A stretch of DNA of 64,000 bases from Lonepinella koalarum (GCF_042926695.1 NZ_CP170642.1:2170001-2234000), one strand, 5' to 3'. Numbered from the stretch's first letter, positions 51,599-60,980 are shown. Numbers and translations: made by a program. The notes: generated by a model from the sequence alone, not told the origin.

Positions 51599-53434
51599 AT
51601 GCCTAAATTACGTTCAGCGACTTCAACACAGGGTCGCAATATGGCAGGCGCACGTTCCTTATGGCGTGCCACTGGTATGAAAGAGGGCGATTTCGGTAAA
51701 CCGATTATTGCTGTGGTCAATTCCTTTACCCAGTTTGTCCCCGGTCATGTACATTTAAAAGATCTAGGGCAATTAGTGGCGGCAGAAATTGAAAAAGCAG
51801 GTGGGGTGGCGAAAGAATTTAATACCATTGCGGTGGATGACGGTATTGCGATGGGACACGGTGGCATGTTGTATTCATTGCCAAGCCGTGATTTAATTGC
51901 CGACAGCGTCGAATATATGGTGAACGCTCACTGTGCCGATGCCATGGTGTGTATTTCCAACTGCGACAAAATCACCCCAGGGATGTTAATGGCAGCCATG
52001 CGGTTAAATATTCCGGCGATTTTTGTGTCTGGCGGTCCAATGGAAGCAGGTAAAACCAAATTATCTGATCAATTAATTCGTTTGGACTTAGTGGATGCGA
52101 TGATCGAAGCTGCGGATCCGAATGTCAGTGATGAGCGTATTGATGCCATTGAACGTAGTGCCTGTCCGACTTGTGGATCTTGTTCAGGTATGTTCACGGC
52201 GAACTCCATGAACTGTTTAACCGAAGCACTCGGTTTGAGTTTACCGGGTAATGGTTCTTGCTTAGCCACCCACGCCGACCGCAAAGAATTATTCTTAAAA
52301 GCAGGTCGTCAAATTGTGGAGCTATGTAAACGTTATTATGAACAAGATGATGAAAGCGTTCTGCCACGCTCCATTGCCACCTTTGATGCCTTTGAAAATG
52401 CTATGAGTTTAGATATTGCCATGGGTGGATCCAGTAATACCGTGTTGCATTTATTAGCTACTGCACAAGAAGCAGGGGTAGATTTCACCATGGCGGATAT
52501 TGACCGTCTTTCTCGTCAAGTTCCTTGTTTAAGCAAGATTGCCCCGAATACCAATAAATACCACATGGAAGACGTACATCGTGCCGGCGGTATTATGGGC
52601 TTAGTGGGTGAATTAGATCGAGCAGGTTTAATTCATCGTCATACTAAAACGGTGTTAGGTTTAACCCTTGAACAACAGCTTAATCAATATGATATTATCC
52701 GCAACCGTAATCCTGATGTATTAAAATTCTATCGAGCAGGACCCGCGGGTATTCGTACTACACAGGCTTTTTCACAAGATTGCCGTTGGGACAGCGTAGA
52801 TGATGATCGTGAAAATGGTTGTATTCGAAACAAAGAACATGCCATTACTAAAGAAGGTGGTTTGGCGGTGTTGTTCGGTAATATTGCTCAAGATGGTTGT
52901 ATTGTCAAAACCGCTGGTGTCGATGAGTCTATTTGGAATTTCACGGGCGAAGCCATTGTATTTGAAAGCCAAGAAGATGCAGTATCAGGCATTTTAGGCG
53001 GTAAAGTCAAAGCAGGACATATTGTGATTATTCGTTACGAGGGTCCAAAAGGTGGACCGGGTATGCAAGAAATGCTTTATCCAACCAGCTATTTAAAATC
53101 TATGGGATTAGGTAAAGCCTGTGCCTTATTAACTGACGGACGTTTTTCTGGTGGTACATCAGGTTTATCTATTGGTCACTGTTCCCCAGAAGCCGCATCA
53201 GGTGGTGCGATTGGTTTAGTGCGTAACGGCGATAAGATTGAAATTGATATTCCAAATCGGGGGATTCATTTATTGGTCTCTGATGAAGAACTCGCCCAAC
53301 GTCGTGCGGAACAAGATGTGAAAGGCTGGCAACCAGCCAACCGTGAACGTGAAGTATCCTTTGCCTTAAAAGTATTCGGACATTTTGCTACATCGGCGGA
53401 TAAAGGTGCGGTGCGAGATAAAACAAAACTGTAA
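51599..53434 (+). CDS. ilvD: Dihydroxy-acid dehydratase
   Basis: IlvD dehydrates dihydroxy acids to the keto acid precursors of valine and isoleucine and contains an iron-sulfur cluster. With the ATG at 51599 it has 611 residues. Cluster cysteines are in CISNCDKITPGM and ACPTCGSCSGMFTANSMNC; the SGGTSGLSIGH C-terminal motif is present. TTGGAGAG is the ribosome-binding site; a TTG inside that site is in frame but is not a plausible start. An element of the GTAGGG family lies on each side. Confidence 0.97.
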   Translation: MPKLRSATSTQGRNMAGARSLWRATGMKEGDFGKPIIAVVNSFTQFVPGHVHLKDLGQLVAAEIEKAGGVAKEFNTIAVDDGIAMGHGGMLYSLPSRDLIADSVEYMVNAHCADAMVCISNCDKITPGMLMAAMRLNIPAIFVSGGPMEAGKTKLSDQLIRLDLVDAMIEAADPNVSDERIDAIERSACPTCGSCSGMFTANSMNCLTEALGLSLPGNGSCLATHADRKELFLKAGRQIVELCKRYYEQDDESVLPRSIATFDAFENAMSLDIAMGGSSNTVLHLLATAQEAGVDFTMADIDRLSRQVPCLSKIAPNTNKYHMEDVHRAGGIMGLVGELDRAGLIHRHTKTVLGLTLEQQLNQYDIIRNRNPDVLKFYRAGPAGIRTTQAFSQDCRWDSVDDDRENGCIRNKEHAITKEGGLAVLFGNIAQDGCIVKTAGVDESIWNFTGEAIVFESQEDAVSGILGGKVKAGHIVIIRYEGPKGGPGMQEMLYPTSYLKSMGLGKACALLTDGRFSGGTSGLSIGHCSPEAASGGAIGLVRNGDKIEIDIPNRGIHLLVSDEELAQRRAEQDVKGWQPANREREVSFALKVFGHFATSADKGAVRDKTKL

Positions 53435-53448
53435 TTTAACGATAATCC

Positions 53449-53478
53449 GTAGGGGCGGATCTGTATATCTGCCCCTAC
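53449..53478. repeat. GTAGGG-family inverted-repeat element, copy 3 (short)
   Basis: GTAGGGGCGGAT (53449-53460) and ATCTGCCCCTAC (53467-53478) are inverted with one G-T pair and a six-base loop. It is the shortest of the three copies and lies between ilvD and ilvA. Confidence 0.8.
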
Positions 53479-53513
53479 ATTTAAATGAAATACAATAAAA
53501 CTGCGGTGAAAAA

Positions 53514-55055
53514 ATGACAAATAATTTATCTCACCAGCCCACTGGTGCAGAATATTTAAGAGCAGTACTCAGCTCAAAAGTGTATGAATTAGCTCAAGTT
53601 ACCCCATTGCAACCGATGCAAAAATTATCGGAAAAATTGGGTAATCAAATTTTGGTAAAACGTGAAGATCGTCAACCTGTGCATAGCTTTAAATTACGTG
53701 GTGCTTATGCCATGATTGCAGGTTTAACCGAACAACAAAAAGCTGCTGGCGTGATTACATCCTCTGCGGGTAATCATGCTCAAGGCGTTGCATTGTCAGC
53801 AAAAAAACTTGGACTCAAGGCTCTCATTGTAATGCCACAAAACACCCCCTCCATTAAAGTAGAGGCAGTGCGTAGTTTTGGTGGTGAAGTCTTTTTATAC
53901 GGTGCAAATTTTGATGAAGCCAAAGCCAAATCTATTGAGCTTTCGCAAACTAAACAAATGACCCTTATTCCGCCATTCGATCACCCAGCCGTAATCGCAG
54001 GGCAAGGTTCATTGGCAATGGAATTATTACAGCAAAATAGTCATATCGACCGTATTTTTGTGCCTGTTGGTGGTGGCGGTTTAGTGGCGGGAATCGCGGT
54101 GTTAATTAAGCAACTTTTACCTGAAATTAAAGTCATCGGTGTCGAAAGTAAAGACAGTGCTTGTTTATATGCGGCATTAAAAGCGGGTGAACCAACGGAT
54201 TTAGAGCGTGTCGGTTTATTTGCCGATGGCGTGGCGGTCAAACGTATTGGTGATGAAACTTTCCGTCTTTGTCAGCAATATCTTGATGACGTGGTGTTAG
54301 TGAATGGCGATGAAATCTGTGCCGCCATGAAAGATATGTTTGAAAATGTCCGTGCCGTGTCTGAACCTGCAGGGGCATTGTCCTTGGCTGGTTTGAAAAA
54401 ATACGTCAAGCAACATAATATTCAGGGAGAAACCTTAGTCAACGTGCTATCTGGTGCCAACTTGAATTTCCATACCTTGCGTTATGTGTCTGAACGTTGT
54501 GAAATCGGCGAAAAACAAGAAGCCCTGTTTGCCGTCACTATTCCAGAACAACAGGGCAGTTTCTTGAAATTCTGTCAAATTCTCGGACAAAATCCTGTGA
54601 CAGAATTCAACTATCGTTATGCAGATGAAAAACAGGCGTGTATTTTTGTCGGTGTGCGTATTACGGGTGAACAGGAAAAACAAGCGATACTCAAACAGCT
54701 ATGCGATAATGGTTATAATGTACAAGATTTATCCGATGATGAAATAGCCAAAACCCATATTCGTTATATGATCGGCGGGCGTTCAAGTAGTCAGTTAAAC
54801 GAACGTTTATATAGTTTTGAATTCCCTGAGCAAAAAGGAGCGTTGCTCAATTTCTTAGCCACCTTAAATACCACCAATACCAATATTTCACTGTTCCACT
54901 ATCGCGCCCATGGTGCAGATTATGGCAATGTGCTGGCAGGTTTCCAAGTGGCGGAAGAAAGTATTGCAGCATTTACTCAACAGCTAGAAAAAATCGGTTA
55001 CAGCTATCAAGATGTGACGGAAAGTGTGGCTTATCGGTATTTTTTGGTGGGGTAA
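53514..55055 (+). CDS. ilvA: Threonine ammonia-lyase, biosynthetic
   Basis: IlvA converts threonine to 2-oxobutanoate, the first committed step to isoleucine, and is inhibited by isoleucine. The protein has 513 residues (E. coli 514). The PLP lysine is in VHSFKLRGAYAM, the Ser/Gly PLP-phosphate loop is PVGGGGLVAG, and the C-terminal third has two ACT-like regulatory domains (LFAVTIPEQQGSFLKF and LYSFEFPEQKGALLNF). The two domains mark it as the biosynthetic, not the catabolic, enzyme. Confidence 0.97.
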   Translation: MTNNLSHQPTGAEYLRAVLSSKVYELAQVTPLQPMQKLSEKLGNQILVKREDRQPVHSFKLRGAYAMIAGLTEQQKAAGVITSSAGNHAQGVALSAKKLGLKALIVMPQNTPSIKVEAVRSFGGEVFLYGANFDEAKAKSIELSQTKQMTLIPPFDHPAVIAGQGSLAMELLQQNSHIDRIFVPVGGGGLVAGIAVLIKQLLPEIKVIGVESKDSACLYAALKAGEPTDLERVGLFADGVAVKRIGDETFRLCQQYLDDVVLVNGDEICAAMKDMFENVRAVSEPAGALSLAGLKKYVKQHNIQGETLVNVLSGANLNFHTLRYVSERCEIGEKQEALFAVTIPEQQGSFLKFCQILGQNPVTEFNYRYADEKQACIFVGVRITGEQEKQAILKQLCDNGYNVQDLSDDEIAKTHIRYMIGGRSSSQLNERLYSFEFPEQKGALLNFLATLNTTNTNISLFHYRAHGADYGNVLAGFQVAEESIAAFTQQLEKIGYSYQDVTESVAYRYFLVG

Positions 55056-55113
55056 AAACTGGCTAAAAAATCACCGCGGTTTAGACTGAAGTTGTGAAAA
55101 AACACGCTTTCTG

Positions 55114-55162
55114 ATCTGCGTCCGAAAAGTTGGACTCATAACCAACGGATTAAGATGCAGAT
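55114..55162. repeat. IS3-end-like palindrome, unit 1
   Basis: ATCTGC...GTTGG (55114-55133) and CCAAC...GCAGAT (55142-55162) form an imperfect inverted repeat. The arm ATCTGCGTCCGAAAAGTTGG resembles the ends of IS3-family (IS150 group) elements, so this may be a pair of ends with nothing left between them. Confidence 0.5.
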
Positions 55163-55183
55163 TCTAATAATTTATTTTTAGAA

Positions 55184-55215
55184 TGAAAATAGTGGCACAT
55201 GAAAATAGTGGCACA
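55184..55215. repeat. 16-bp tandem duplication
   Basis: TGAAAATAGTGGCACA occurs twice, end to end, at 55184-55199 and 55200-55215, between the two palindromic units. Confidence 0.9.
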
Positions 55216-55244
55216 GTAGACAAAAATTGTCAGAACAAATAAAA

Positions 55245-55292
55245 AATCTGCACCCCAGTCAGTTGGATTATCCAACTAGTAGGATGCAGATT
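55245..55292. terminator. Palindromic unit 2, serving as atp operon / ilvA terminator
   Basis: AATCTGCA (55245-55252) pairs with TGCAGATT (55285-55292), and AGTTGGAT (55261-55268) with ATCCAACT (55270-55277). On the minus strand TTTTTTATTTG follows, 21 bases after the atpC stop codon, so it should end the atp transcript; on the plus strand it can end ilvA. Its arms resemble unit 1. Confidence 0.75.
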
Positions 55293-55312
55293 AATTTATA
55301 TTTTAATTTATC

Positions 55313-55741
55313 TTAACGGCTTTTTTTCACTAAACTTTCCGTTAATTCATAAGCACGAAGTTTAGCAAGTTCTTGTGATAATTTAGCCACCATTAATTCA
55401 TGGTTAGCGTCACCTGATCTTGCGACAATATTTTCTTCTGCTTTGCGTTTTGCATTCAAAATACGATCTTGATCAAGTTCTTCACCACGAATAGCGACAT
55501 CAGCTAATACTGTAACCACATTGGGTTGAACTTCTAAAAATCCACCGGAAACGTAGATAACTTCTTCCTTATCACTTTCTAAAGAGAATTTCACAATTCC
55601 CGGTTTAATTGCTGTCATTAAAGGGGTGTGATTGGCTAAAATCCCTAATTCCCCTTCAATACCACTAGCTTGCACGCTTTTTACCGCACCTTCGAAAATT
55701 TTTTTCTCCGCACTGACGATAATTAAGTTAAATGTTGCCAT
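55313..55741 (-). CDS. atpC: ATP synthase epsilon subunit
   Basis: AtpC is the epsilon subunit of the F1 central stalk, which couples rotation and inhibits ATP hydrolysis. With the ATG at 55741 it has 142 residues. The N-terminal beta-sandwich (GIEGELGILANHTPLMTAIK) and the C-terminal helical hairpin are present. GGAG lies seven bases before this start; an ATG 15 bases upstream is not in the family alignment. It is last in the atpIBEFHAGDC operon. Confidence 0.96.
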   Translation of the reverse strand: MATFNLIIVSAEKKIFEGAVKSVQASGIEGELGILANHTPLMTAIKPGIVKFSLESDKEEVIYVSGGFLEVQPNVVTVLADVAIRGEELDQDRILNAKRKAEENIVARSGDANHELMVAKLSQELAKLRAYELTESLVKKSR

Positions 55742-55777
55742 TTTGATCTCCTTCAATCTGGTAATCAGTTGAAGTGA

Positions 55778-57151
55778 TTACATATTTTTCGCTTTTTCAA
55801 CAACTTCATCAATTGAACCCACCATATAGAACGCTTGTTCTGGAATATGGTCGTATTCGCCTTCAAGAATACCTTTGAAACCACGAATAGTCTCTTTTAA
55901 TGACACATATTTACCCGGTGAACCGGTAAACACTTCTGCCACGAAGAAGGGTTGTGATAAGAAACGTTCGATTTTACGCGCACGGGCTACCACTAATTTA
56001 TCATCTTCGGAAAGTTCGTCCATACCCAGAATGGCGATAATATCTTTCAATTCTTTGTAGCGTTGTAAGATACCTTGTACACCACGCGCCACGTTATAAT
56101 GTTCTTCACCGACTACTAATGGATCAAGTTGGCGAGAGGTAGAATCTAACGGGTCAACCGCAGGATAAATACCTAAAGAAGCAATATTACGACTTAATAC
56201 TACGGTAGAGTCTAAGTGCGCAAAGGTCGTTGCTGGCGATGGATCAGTTAAGTCATCGGCTGGTACATAAACCGCTTGTACTGAGGTGATAGACCCTGTT
56301 TTGGTAGAAGTAATACGTTCTTGCAACACACCCATTTCTTCCGCCAAAGTTGGCTGATAACCTACCGCAGATGGCATACGTCCTAACAACGCCGACACTT
56401 CTGTCCCTGCAAGGGTATAACGATAGATGTTATCCACGAAGAATAATACATCACGTCCTTCATCACGGAATTTTTCCGCCATGGTTAAACCGGTTAATGC
56501 CACACGCAGACGGTTGCCGGGTGGCTCATTCATTTGACCATAAACGAGAGATACTTTATCCAATACGTTCGATTCTGTCATTTCGTGGTAGAAGTCGTTA
56601 CCTTCACGGGTACGTTCACCCACCCCTGCAAATACGGAATAACCTGAATGCTCAATCGCAATATTACGGATTAATTCCATCATATTGACGGTTTTACCTA
56701 CACCCGCACCACCGAATAGACCGACTTTACCACCCTTAGCGAATGGACAAATTAAGTCAATCACTTTGATCCCCGTTTCTAATAATTCTGTGCTGTTAGA
56801 TTGATCTTCATAGCTTGGTGCTTGACGATGGATAGCCCAATTTTCTTCTGCACCAATTTCACCTTTCTCATCAATCGGCTCACCTAGCACGTTCATAATC
56901 CGTCCTAAGGTTTTCACGCCTACTGGCACAGAAATAGGATGACCTGTGTTTTCTACTTTTAAACCACGTTTTAAACCATCAGATGAACCCAACGCGATAC
57001 AACGCACCACGCCGCCACCTAATTGTTGTTGTACCTCAAGGGTTAACCCTGATTCAACTTTTAATGCATCGTAAACCTTTGGTACTGCATCTTGTGGGAA
57101 TTCAACGTCGATTACCGCACCGATAATCTGTACAATTTTTCCTGCTGACAT
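55778..57151 (-). CDS. atpD: ATP synthase beta subunit
   Basis: AtpD is the catalytic subunit of F1. The 457-residue protein has the P-loop GGAGVGKTVNMMEL (about residue 150), the catalytic Glu in GVGERTREGNDFY, the DELSEDD motif (DELSEED-like) and the ATP-synthase alpha/beta signature PAVDPLDSTS. It lies between atpG and atpC in the standard order. Confidence 0.98.
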   Translation of the reverse strand: MSAGKIVQIIGAVIDVEFPQDAVPKVYDALKVESGLTLEVQQQLGGGVVRCIALGSSDGLKRGLKVENTGHPISVPVGVKTLGRIMNVLGEPIDEKGEIGAEENWAIHRQAPSYEDQSNSTELLETGIKVIDLICPFAKGGKVGLFGGAGVGKTVNMMELIRNIAIEHSGYSVFAGVGERTREGNDFYHEMTESNVLDKVSLVYGQMNEPPGNRLRVALTGLTMAEKFRDEGRDVLFFVDNIYRYTLAGTEVSALLGRMPSAVGYQPTLAEEMGVLQERITSTKTGSITSVQAVYVPADDLTDPSPATTFAHLDSTVVLSRNIASLGIYPAVDPLDSTSRQLDPLVVGEEHYNVARGVQGILQRYKELKDIIAILGMDELSEDDKLVVARARKIERFLSQPFFVAEVFTGSPGKYVSLKETIRGFKGILEGEYDHIPEQAFYMVGSIDEVVEKAKNM

Positions 57152-57164
57152 TACCTATTCTCCA

Positions 57165-58034
57165 TTAAATCGCTGCTGCACCAGCAACAATTTCATTTAA
57201 TTCATTTGTAATACTGAATTGGCGAGCTTTGTTATACACCAACTGCAAGTCATTAATTAAATTTCCTGCATTATCTGTTGCTGCTTTCATTGCTACCATT
57301 CGAGCCGCTTGTTCTGAAGCTAAATTATCAACCACTGCTTGATATACTTGAGATTCTAAATAACGAACTAATAAGCTATCTAATAGCACCTTTGGATCCG
57401 GTTCGTAAATATAATCCCAAACATTTTGTCTTTCGCCTAATCTATCAGTTTCTAATTCTGGTAATGGCACAAGCTGTTGGTAAACGGGTTTTTGTGACAT
57501 CGTATTAATAAATTTATTATAGGTAATGTAAATAGCATCAAGTTCACCATTACGATATGAATCTATCATACCATTTACCACTCCAAGTAAATCTTCTAAT
57601 GTCGGATTATCACCTAAACCAGAATGTTGTCCTTGTACTTTCAACCCAAGGGAACGGAAAAAACCGATACCTTTTGAACCAATTAAACTCAGTTCAACCG
57701 TCACGCCTTTTTCTTTCCATTGTCTGATTTCATTAAGTGCGGTTTTAAATAAATTTATATTTAATCCACCGCACATTCCTCGATCCGTTGAAATAACCAG
57801 TACACCCACTTTTTTCACTTCACGTTCTACTAAAAAGGGGTGTTTATAACCAACACTTGCTTTTGAAACATGGCTAATAACATTTCTAATGGTTTCAGAA
57901 TAAGGGCGAGACGCAGCCATACGATCTTGCGTTTTACGCATTTTCGATGTTGCCACCATTTCCATTGCCTTGGTAATTTTTTGTGTACTCTGTACACTAG
58001 CAATTTTGGTTTTTATCTCTTTTCCACCAGCCAT
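57165..58034 (-). CDS. atpG: ATP synthase gamma subunit
   Basis: AtpG is the rotating central shaft of F1. The 289-residue protein starts MAGGKEIKTKIASVQSTQKI and ends in the conserved helix YNKARQFSITNELNEIVAGA, which sits inside the alpha3-beta3 ring. The MCGGLN motif is present. It is between atpA and atpD. An uptake signal lies within it near 57735. Confidence 0.97.
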   Translation of the reverse strand: MAGGKEIKTKIASVQSTQKITKAMEMVATSKMRKTQDRMAASRPYSETIRNVISHVSKASVGYKHPFLVEREVKKVGVLVISTDRGMCGGLNINLFKTALNEIRQWKEKGVTVELSLIGSKGIGFFRSLGLKVQGQHSGLGDNPTLEDLLGVVNGMIDSYRNGELDAIYITYNKFINTMSQKPVYQQLVPLPELETDRLGERQNVWDYIYEPDPKVLLDSLLVRYLESQVYQAVVDNLASEQAARMVAMKAATDNAGNLINDLQLVYNKARQFSITNELNEIVAGAAAI

Positions 58035-58059
58035 ATTATTTCTCCGTCCTTAACAAAGA

Positions 58060-59601
58060 TTACCACGTATTATTCGCTTTGAAATTGTCTAAAATGCTTT
58101 GCAATTTAGCCTTAATTTCATCGTTATAATTACCAGACTGATTTAATTCTTGTATAAACTCGACATGTTCTCGTTTCGCATAATCTAAAAGTGCAGTCTC
58201 AAAACTGGCAATTTTATTCAGTTCCACATCTTCTAAATAACCAAATTCTACCGCAAACAATACTAAAGATTGTTCCGCTACACTTAATGGTGCATATTGT
58301 TTTTGTTTCAACAATTCAGTGACTTTTTCACCGTGTGACAATTGCTTACGGGTCGCTTCATCAAGATCCGATGCAAACTGAGAGAAAGATGCCAATTCAC
58401 GGTACTGTGCAAGAGCAGTACGAATACCTCCAGCAAGTTTTTTCACCACTTTAGTTTGTGCCGCACCACCCACACGAGAAACCGAGATACCTGGGTTTAC
58501 CGCTGGACGAATACCTGCATTAAAGAAACTGGTTTCTAAGAAGATCTGACCGTCTGTAATAGAAATTACGTTAGTAGGGACGAAAGCTGACACGTCTCCT
58601 GCTTGGGTTTCAATAATTGGAAGTGCGGTTAGAGAACCAGTTTTACCTTTAATTTCACCATTGGTGAAACGTTCTACATAATCTGCATTTACACGAGCTG
58701 CACGTTCAAGTAAACGGCTATGAAGATAGAATATATCACCCGGATAAGCTTCACGACCTGGTGGACGACGTAATAATAAAGAAATTTGACGATAAGCCAC
58801 GGCTTGTTTGGATAAATCATCATAGATGATTAACGCATCTTCACCACGATCACGGAAATATTCACCCATTGCACAACCGGCATAAGGGGCTAAATATTGT
58901 AATGCTGCAGATTCAGAGGCTGATGCCACTACCACGATAGTATTCGCTAACGCACCATGTTCTTCCAATTTACGTACCACATTAGCGATGGTTGATGCTT
59001 TTTGACCAATCGCCACATAAATACATTTAATACCTGAATCACGTTGGTTAATGATCGCATCAATGGCAAGTGCGGTTTTACCTGTTTGACGGTCGCCGAT
59101 AATCAACTCACGTTGACCACGACCGATTGGCACCATGGAGTCCACTGCTTTATAACCCGTTTGTACAGGTTGATCCACAGATTGACGGTCGATAACCCCA
59201 GGGGCAATCACTTCAACCGGTGAAAAACCGTCATTTTTAATTTCGCCTTTACCATCAATGGGTTCACCCAACGTATTTACCACACGACCTAATAAACCAC
59301 GACCTACTGGTACTTCAAGGATACGACCTGTACATTGTACTTCTACACCTTCTGCTAAATCAGCATAAGGTCCCATCACTACCGCACCTACTGAATCACG
59401 TTCAAGGTTTAATGCCATGGCAAAACGGTTATCCGGTAAGGCAATCATTTCACCTTGCATAACATCACTTAAACCATGAATACGGATAATACCGTCACTC
59501 ACGGAAACGATTGTTCCTGTGTTGCGAGCTTCGCTCACTACATCAAACTGGGCAATACGTTTTTTAATCAATTCACTAATTTCTGTTGAATTTAGTTGCA
59601 T
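58060..59601 (-). CDS. atpA: ATP synthase alpha subunit
   Basis: AtpA is the non-catalytic nucleotide-binding subunit of F1. The 513-residue protein (same length as E. coli) has the P-loop GDRQTGKTALAIDA (about residue 169), the arginine-finger region GGIRTALAQYRELASFSQ and the family signature PAVNPGISVS. Two uptake signals lie inside it. It follows atpH after 16 bases. Confidence 0.98.
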   Translation of the reverse strand: MQLNSTEISELIKKRIAQFDVVSEARNTGTIVSVSDGIIRIHGLSDVMQGEMIALPDNRFAMALNLERDSVGAVVMGPYADLAEGVEVQCTGRILEVPVGRGLLGRVVNTLGEPIDGKGEIKNDGFSPVEVIAPGVIDRQSVDQPVQTGYKAVDSMVPIGRGQRELIIGDRQTGKTALAIDAIINQRDSGIKCIYVAIGQKASTIANVVRKLEEHGALANTIVVVASASESAALQYLAPYAGCAMGEYFRDRGEDALIIYDDLSKQAVAYRQISLLLRRPPGREAYPGDIFYLHSRLLERAARVNADYVERFTNGEIKGKTGSLTALPIIETQAGDVSAFVPTNVISITDGQIFLETSFFNAGIRPAVNPGISVSRVGGAAQTKVVKKLAGGIRTALAQYRELASFSQFASDLDEATRKQLSHGEKVTELLKQKQYAPLSVAEQSLVLFAVEFGYLEDVELNKIASFETALLDYAKREHVEFIQELNQSGNYNDEIKAKLQSILDNFKANNTW

Positions 59602-59617
59602 TTTGAATTCCTTCTTA

Positions 59618-60163
59618 TCATTGCAATTCGTTGGCTAGACGATCTAATTGACCACGGCTAGAACCGTCAATCACAAAATCATCGGTACGAATGATAACTC
59701 CTGCAATCAGCGAATTATCCACTGTGCAATTTAATTTCACTTTACGAGCAAGTCTTTTTTCCATTGCAGCTACAATTTTTTGTTGTTGCGTTGCATTTAA
59801 TGGTTTAGCCGAAATAGCTTGAACTTCCGCTATGGCATTATGCTCTTTCACATAATGTTGAAACTCATCAAATACTGCTGGAAGTGCCGTTAAGCGCTTA
59901 TTTTCAGCCATTAACCGAATCAGATTTTGCCCATATTGATCAAGTTGTTCGCCACAAATTGAAATCACCGTATCAGCGACTTTTTGAGATGAAAAAGAAC
60001 CGGTTAAAAAAGATTGAACCTGTTCATTTTCTGCTACATGTGCAGCAAAACTGAGCATTTCTGTCCATTTTTGCACCGCACTTTTATCCGTCGCAGATTG
60101 TTCAACGGCAAAATCAAATGCTGCTTTGGCATAAGGGCGAGCTATGGTAGTTAATTCTGACAT
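59618..60163 (-). CDS. atpH: ATP synthase delta subunit
   Basis: AtpH joins F1 to the peripheral stalk. With the ATG at 60163 it has 181 residues (E. coli 177) and starts MSELTTIARPYAKAAFDFA, the family N-terminus. A longer frame overlapping atpF lacks that match and is rejected. The C-terminal block VDNSLIAGVIIRTDDFVIDG is conserved. It begins 14 bases after atpF ends. An uptake signal lies near 60074. Confidence 0.96.
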   Translation of the reverse strand: MSELTTIARPYAKAAFDFAVEQSATDKSAVQKWTEMLSFAAHVAENEQVQSFLTGSFSSQKVADTVISICGEQLDQYGQNLIRLMAENKRLTALPAVFDEFQHYVKEHNAIAEVQAISAKPLNATQQQKIVAAMEKRLARKVKLNCTVDNSLIAGVIIRTDDFVIDGSSRGQLDRLANELQ

Positions 60164-60176
60164 AAGCTCAACCTTC

Positions 60177-60647
60177 CTATAATTCTGCAACTAATTTATC
60201 AATAATATCATTGTTGGCCGCTTCATCAATGGTACGACCCACAATTTTCTCTGCACCAGCAATGGCAAGAGATGCCACTTTCACACGCAATTCTTCTTGA
60301 ACTCGTTTACGTTCTGATTCTACCTCAGCGTGACCTTGTTCAATAATTTTAGCTTTCAAAGTTTCTGCTTCTACTTTCACTTCTTCTAGCACTTCATTAC
60401 GGCGTTTGTTGGCTAAATCAATAATTTCTTGTGCTTGTAATTTTGCTTTAGAAATTTCTTCTTCGGCTAATAATTTCGTATCCGCTTGCTCTTTTTTTGC
60501 TACTTCAGCAGATGCTAAAGCATTAGCAATACTTGTTTGACGATCTTCAATCGCTTTAATGAGCGGTGGCCAAACATATTTCATGCAGAACGCCACAAAA
60601 ATTGCGAACGCAATAAGTTGACCTATTAATGTTGCATTTAAATTCAC
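60177..60647 (-). CDS. atpF: ATP synthase subunit b
   Basis: AtpF dimerises to form the peripheral stalk of F1Fo. The 156-residue protein (same as E. coli) has one N-terminal membrane helix (LNATLIGQLIAFAIFVAFCM) and a long charged coiled coil (ASAEVAKKEQADTKLLAEEE). GGAGG lies before the ATG. A structured gap of about 80 bases separates it from atpE. Confidence 0.97.
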   Translation of the reverse strand: MNLNATLIGQLIAFAIFVAFCMKYVWPPLIKAIEDRQTSIANALASAEVAKKEQADTKLLAEEEISKAKLQAQEIIDLANKRRNEVLEEVKVEAETLKAKIIEQGHAEVESERKRVQEELRVKVASLAIAGAEKIVGRTIDEAANNDIIDKLVAEL

Positions 60648-60665
60648 AACGCCCTCCTACTGATA

Positions 60666-60727
60666 AAGTCGGTTATGTTATTTCAAATAAAAAAAACCGA
60701 AATAACCCTAAATTTCAAGCCCGACTT
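60666..60727 (-). promoter_or_regulatory. Structured atpE-atpF intercistronic region
   Basis: Two nested inverted repeats span the gap: AAGTCGG (60666-60672) with CCGACTT (60721-60727, overlapping the atpE stop codon), and GTTATTTC (60677-60684) with GAAATAAC (60699-60706). The fold lies directly after the c-subunit gene, so it may stabilise atpE mRNA or lower atpF translation, in keeping with the excess of c over b subunits. Confidence 0.5.
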
Positions 60728-60980
60728 ATTTTAATAAATCAATGAACGGGTTTGCGAAAATGAAAAGTAAAGAAATACCTACAGCAATCATTGCAATCGC
60801 ATCTAAAAGACCGGCAACAATGAACATTTTTGTTTGTAAGCTACTTGCTAATTCAGGTTGACGAGCAGAAGATTCTAAGAATTTTCCCCCTAAAATAGCA
60901 AAGCCAATAGCTGTACCCAGTGCAGCAAAAGCTAATAAAATTGATGCACCAATGATTGTTGCTGTAATTACAGATTCCAT
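60726..60980 (-). CDS. atpE: ATP synthase subunit c
   Basis: AtpE forms the proton-translocating rotor ring. With the ATG at 60980 it has 84 residues, two membrane helices, the polar loop SARQPE (residues 38-43) and the essential carboxylate Asp60 in GLLDAIAMI. An ATG 12 bases upstream would overlap the AGAAC/GGAGAA ribosome-binding site and is rejected. On the mRNA, GCC-TTCG-GGC (plus about 61010-61020) is a stable tetraloop hairpin just upstream. Confidence 0.97.
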
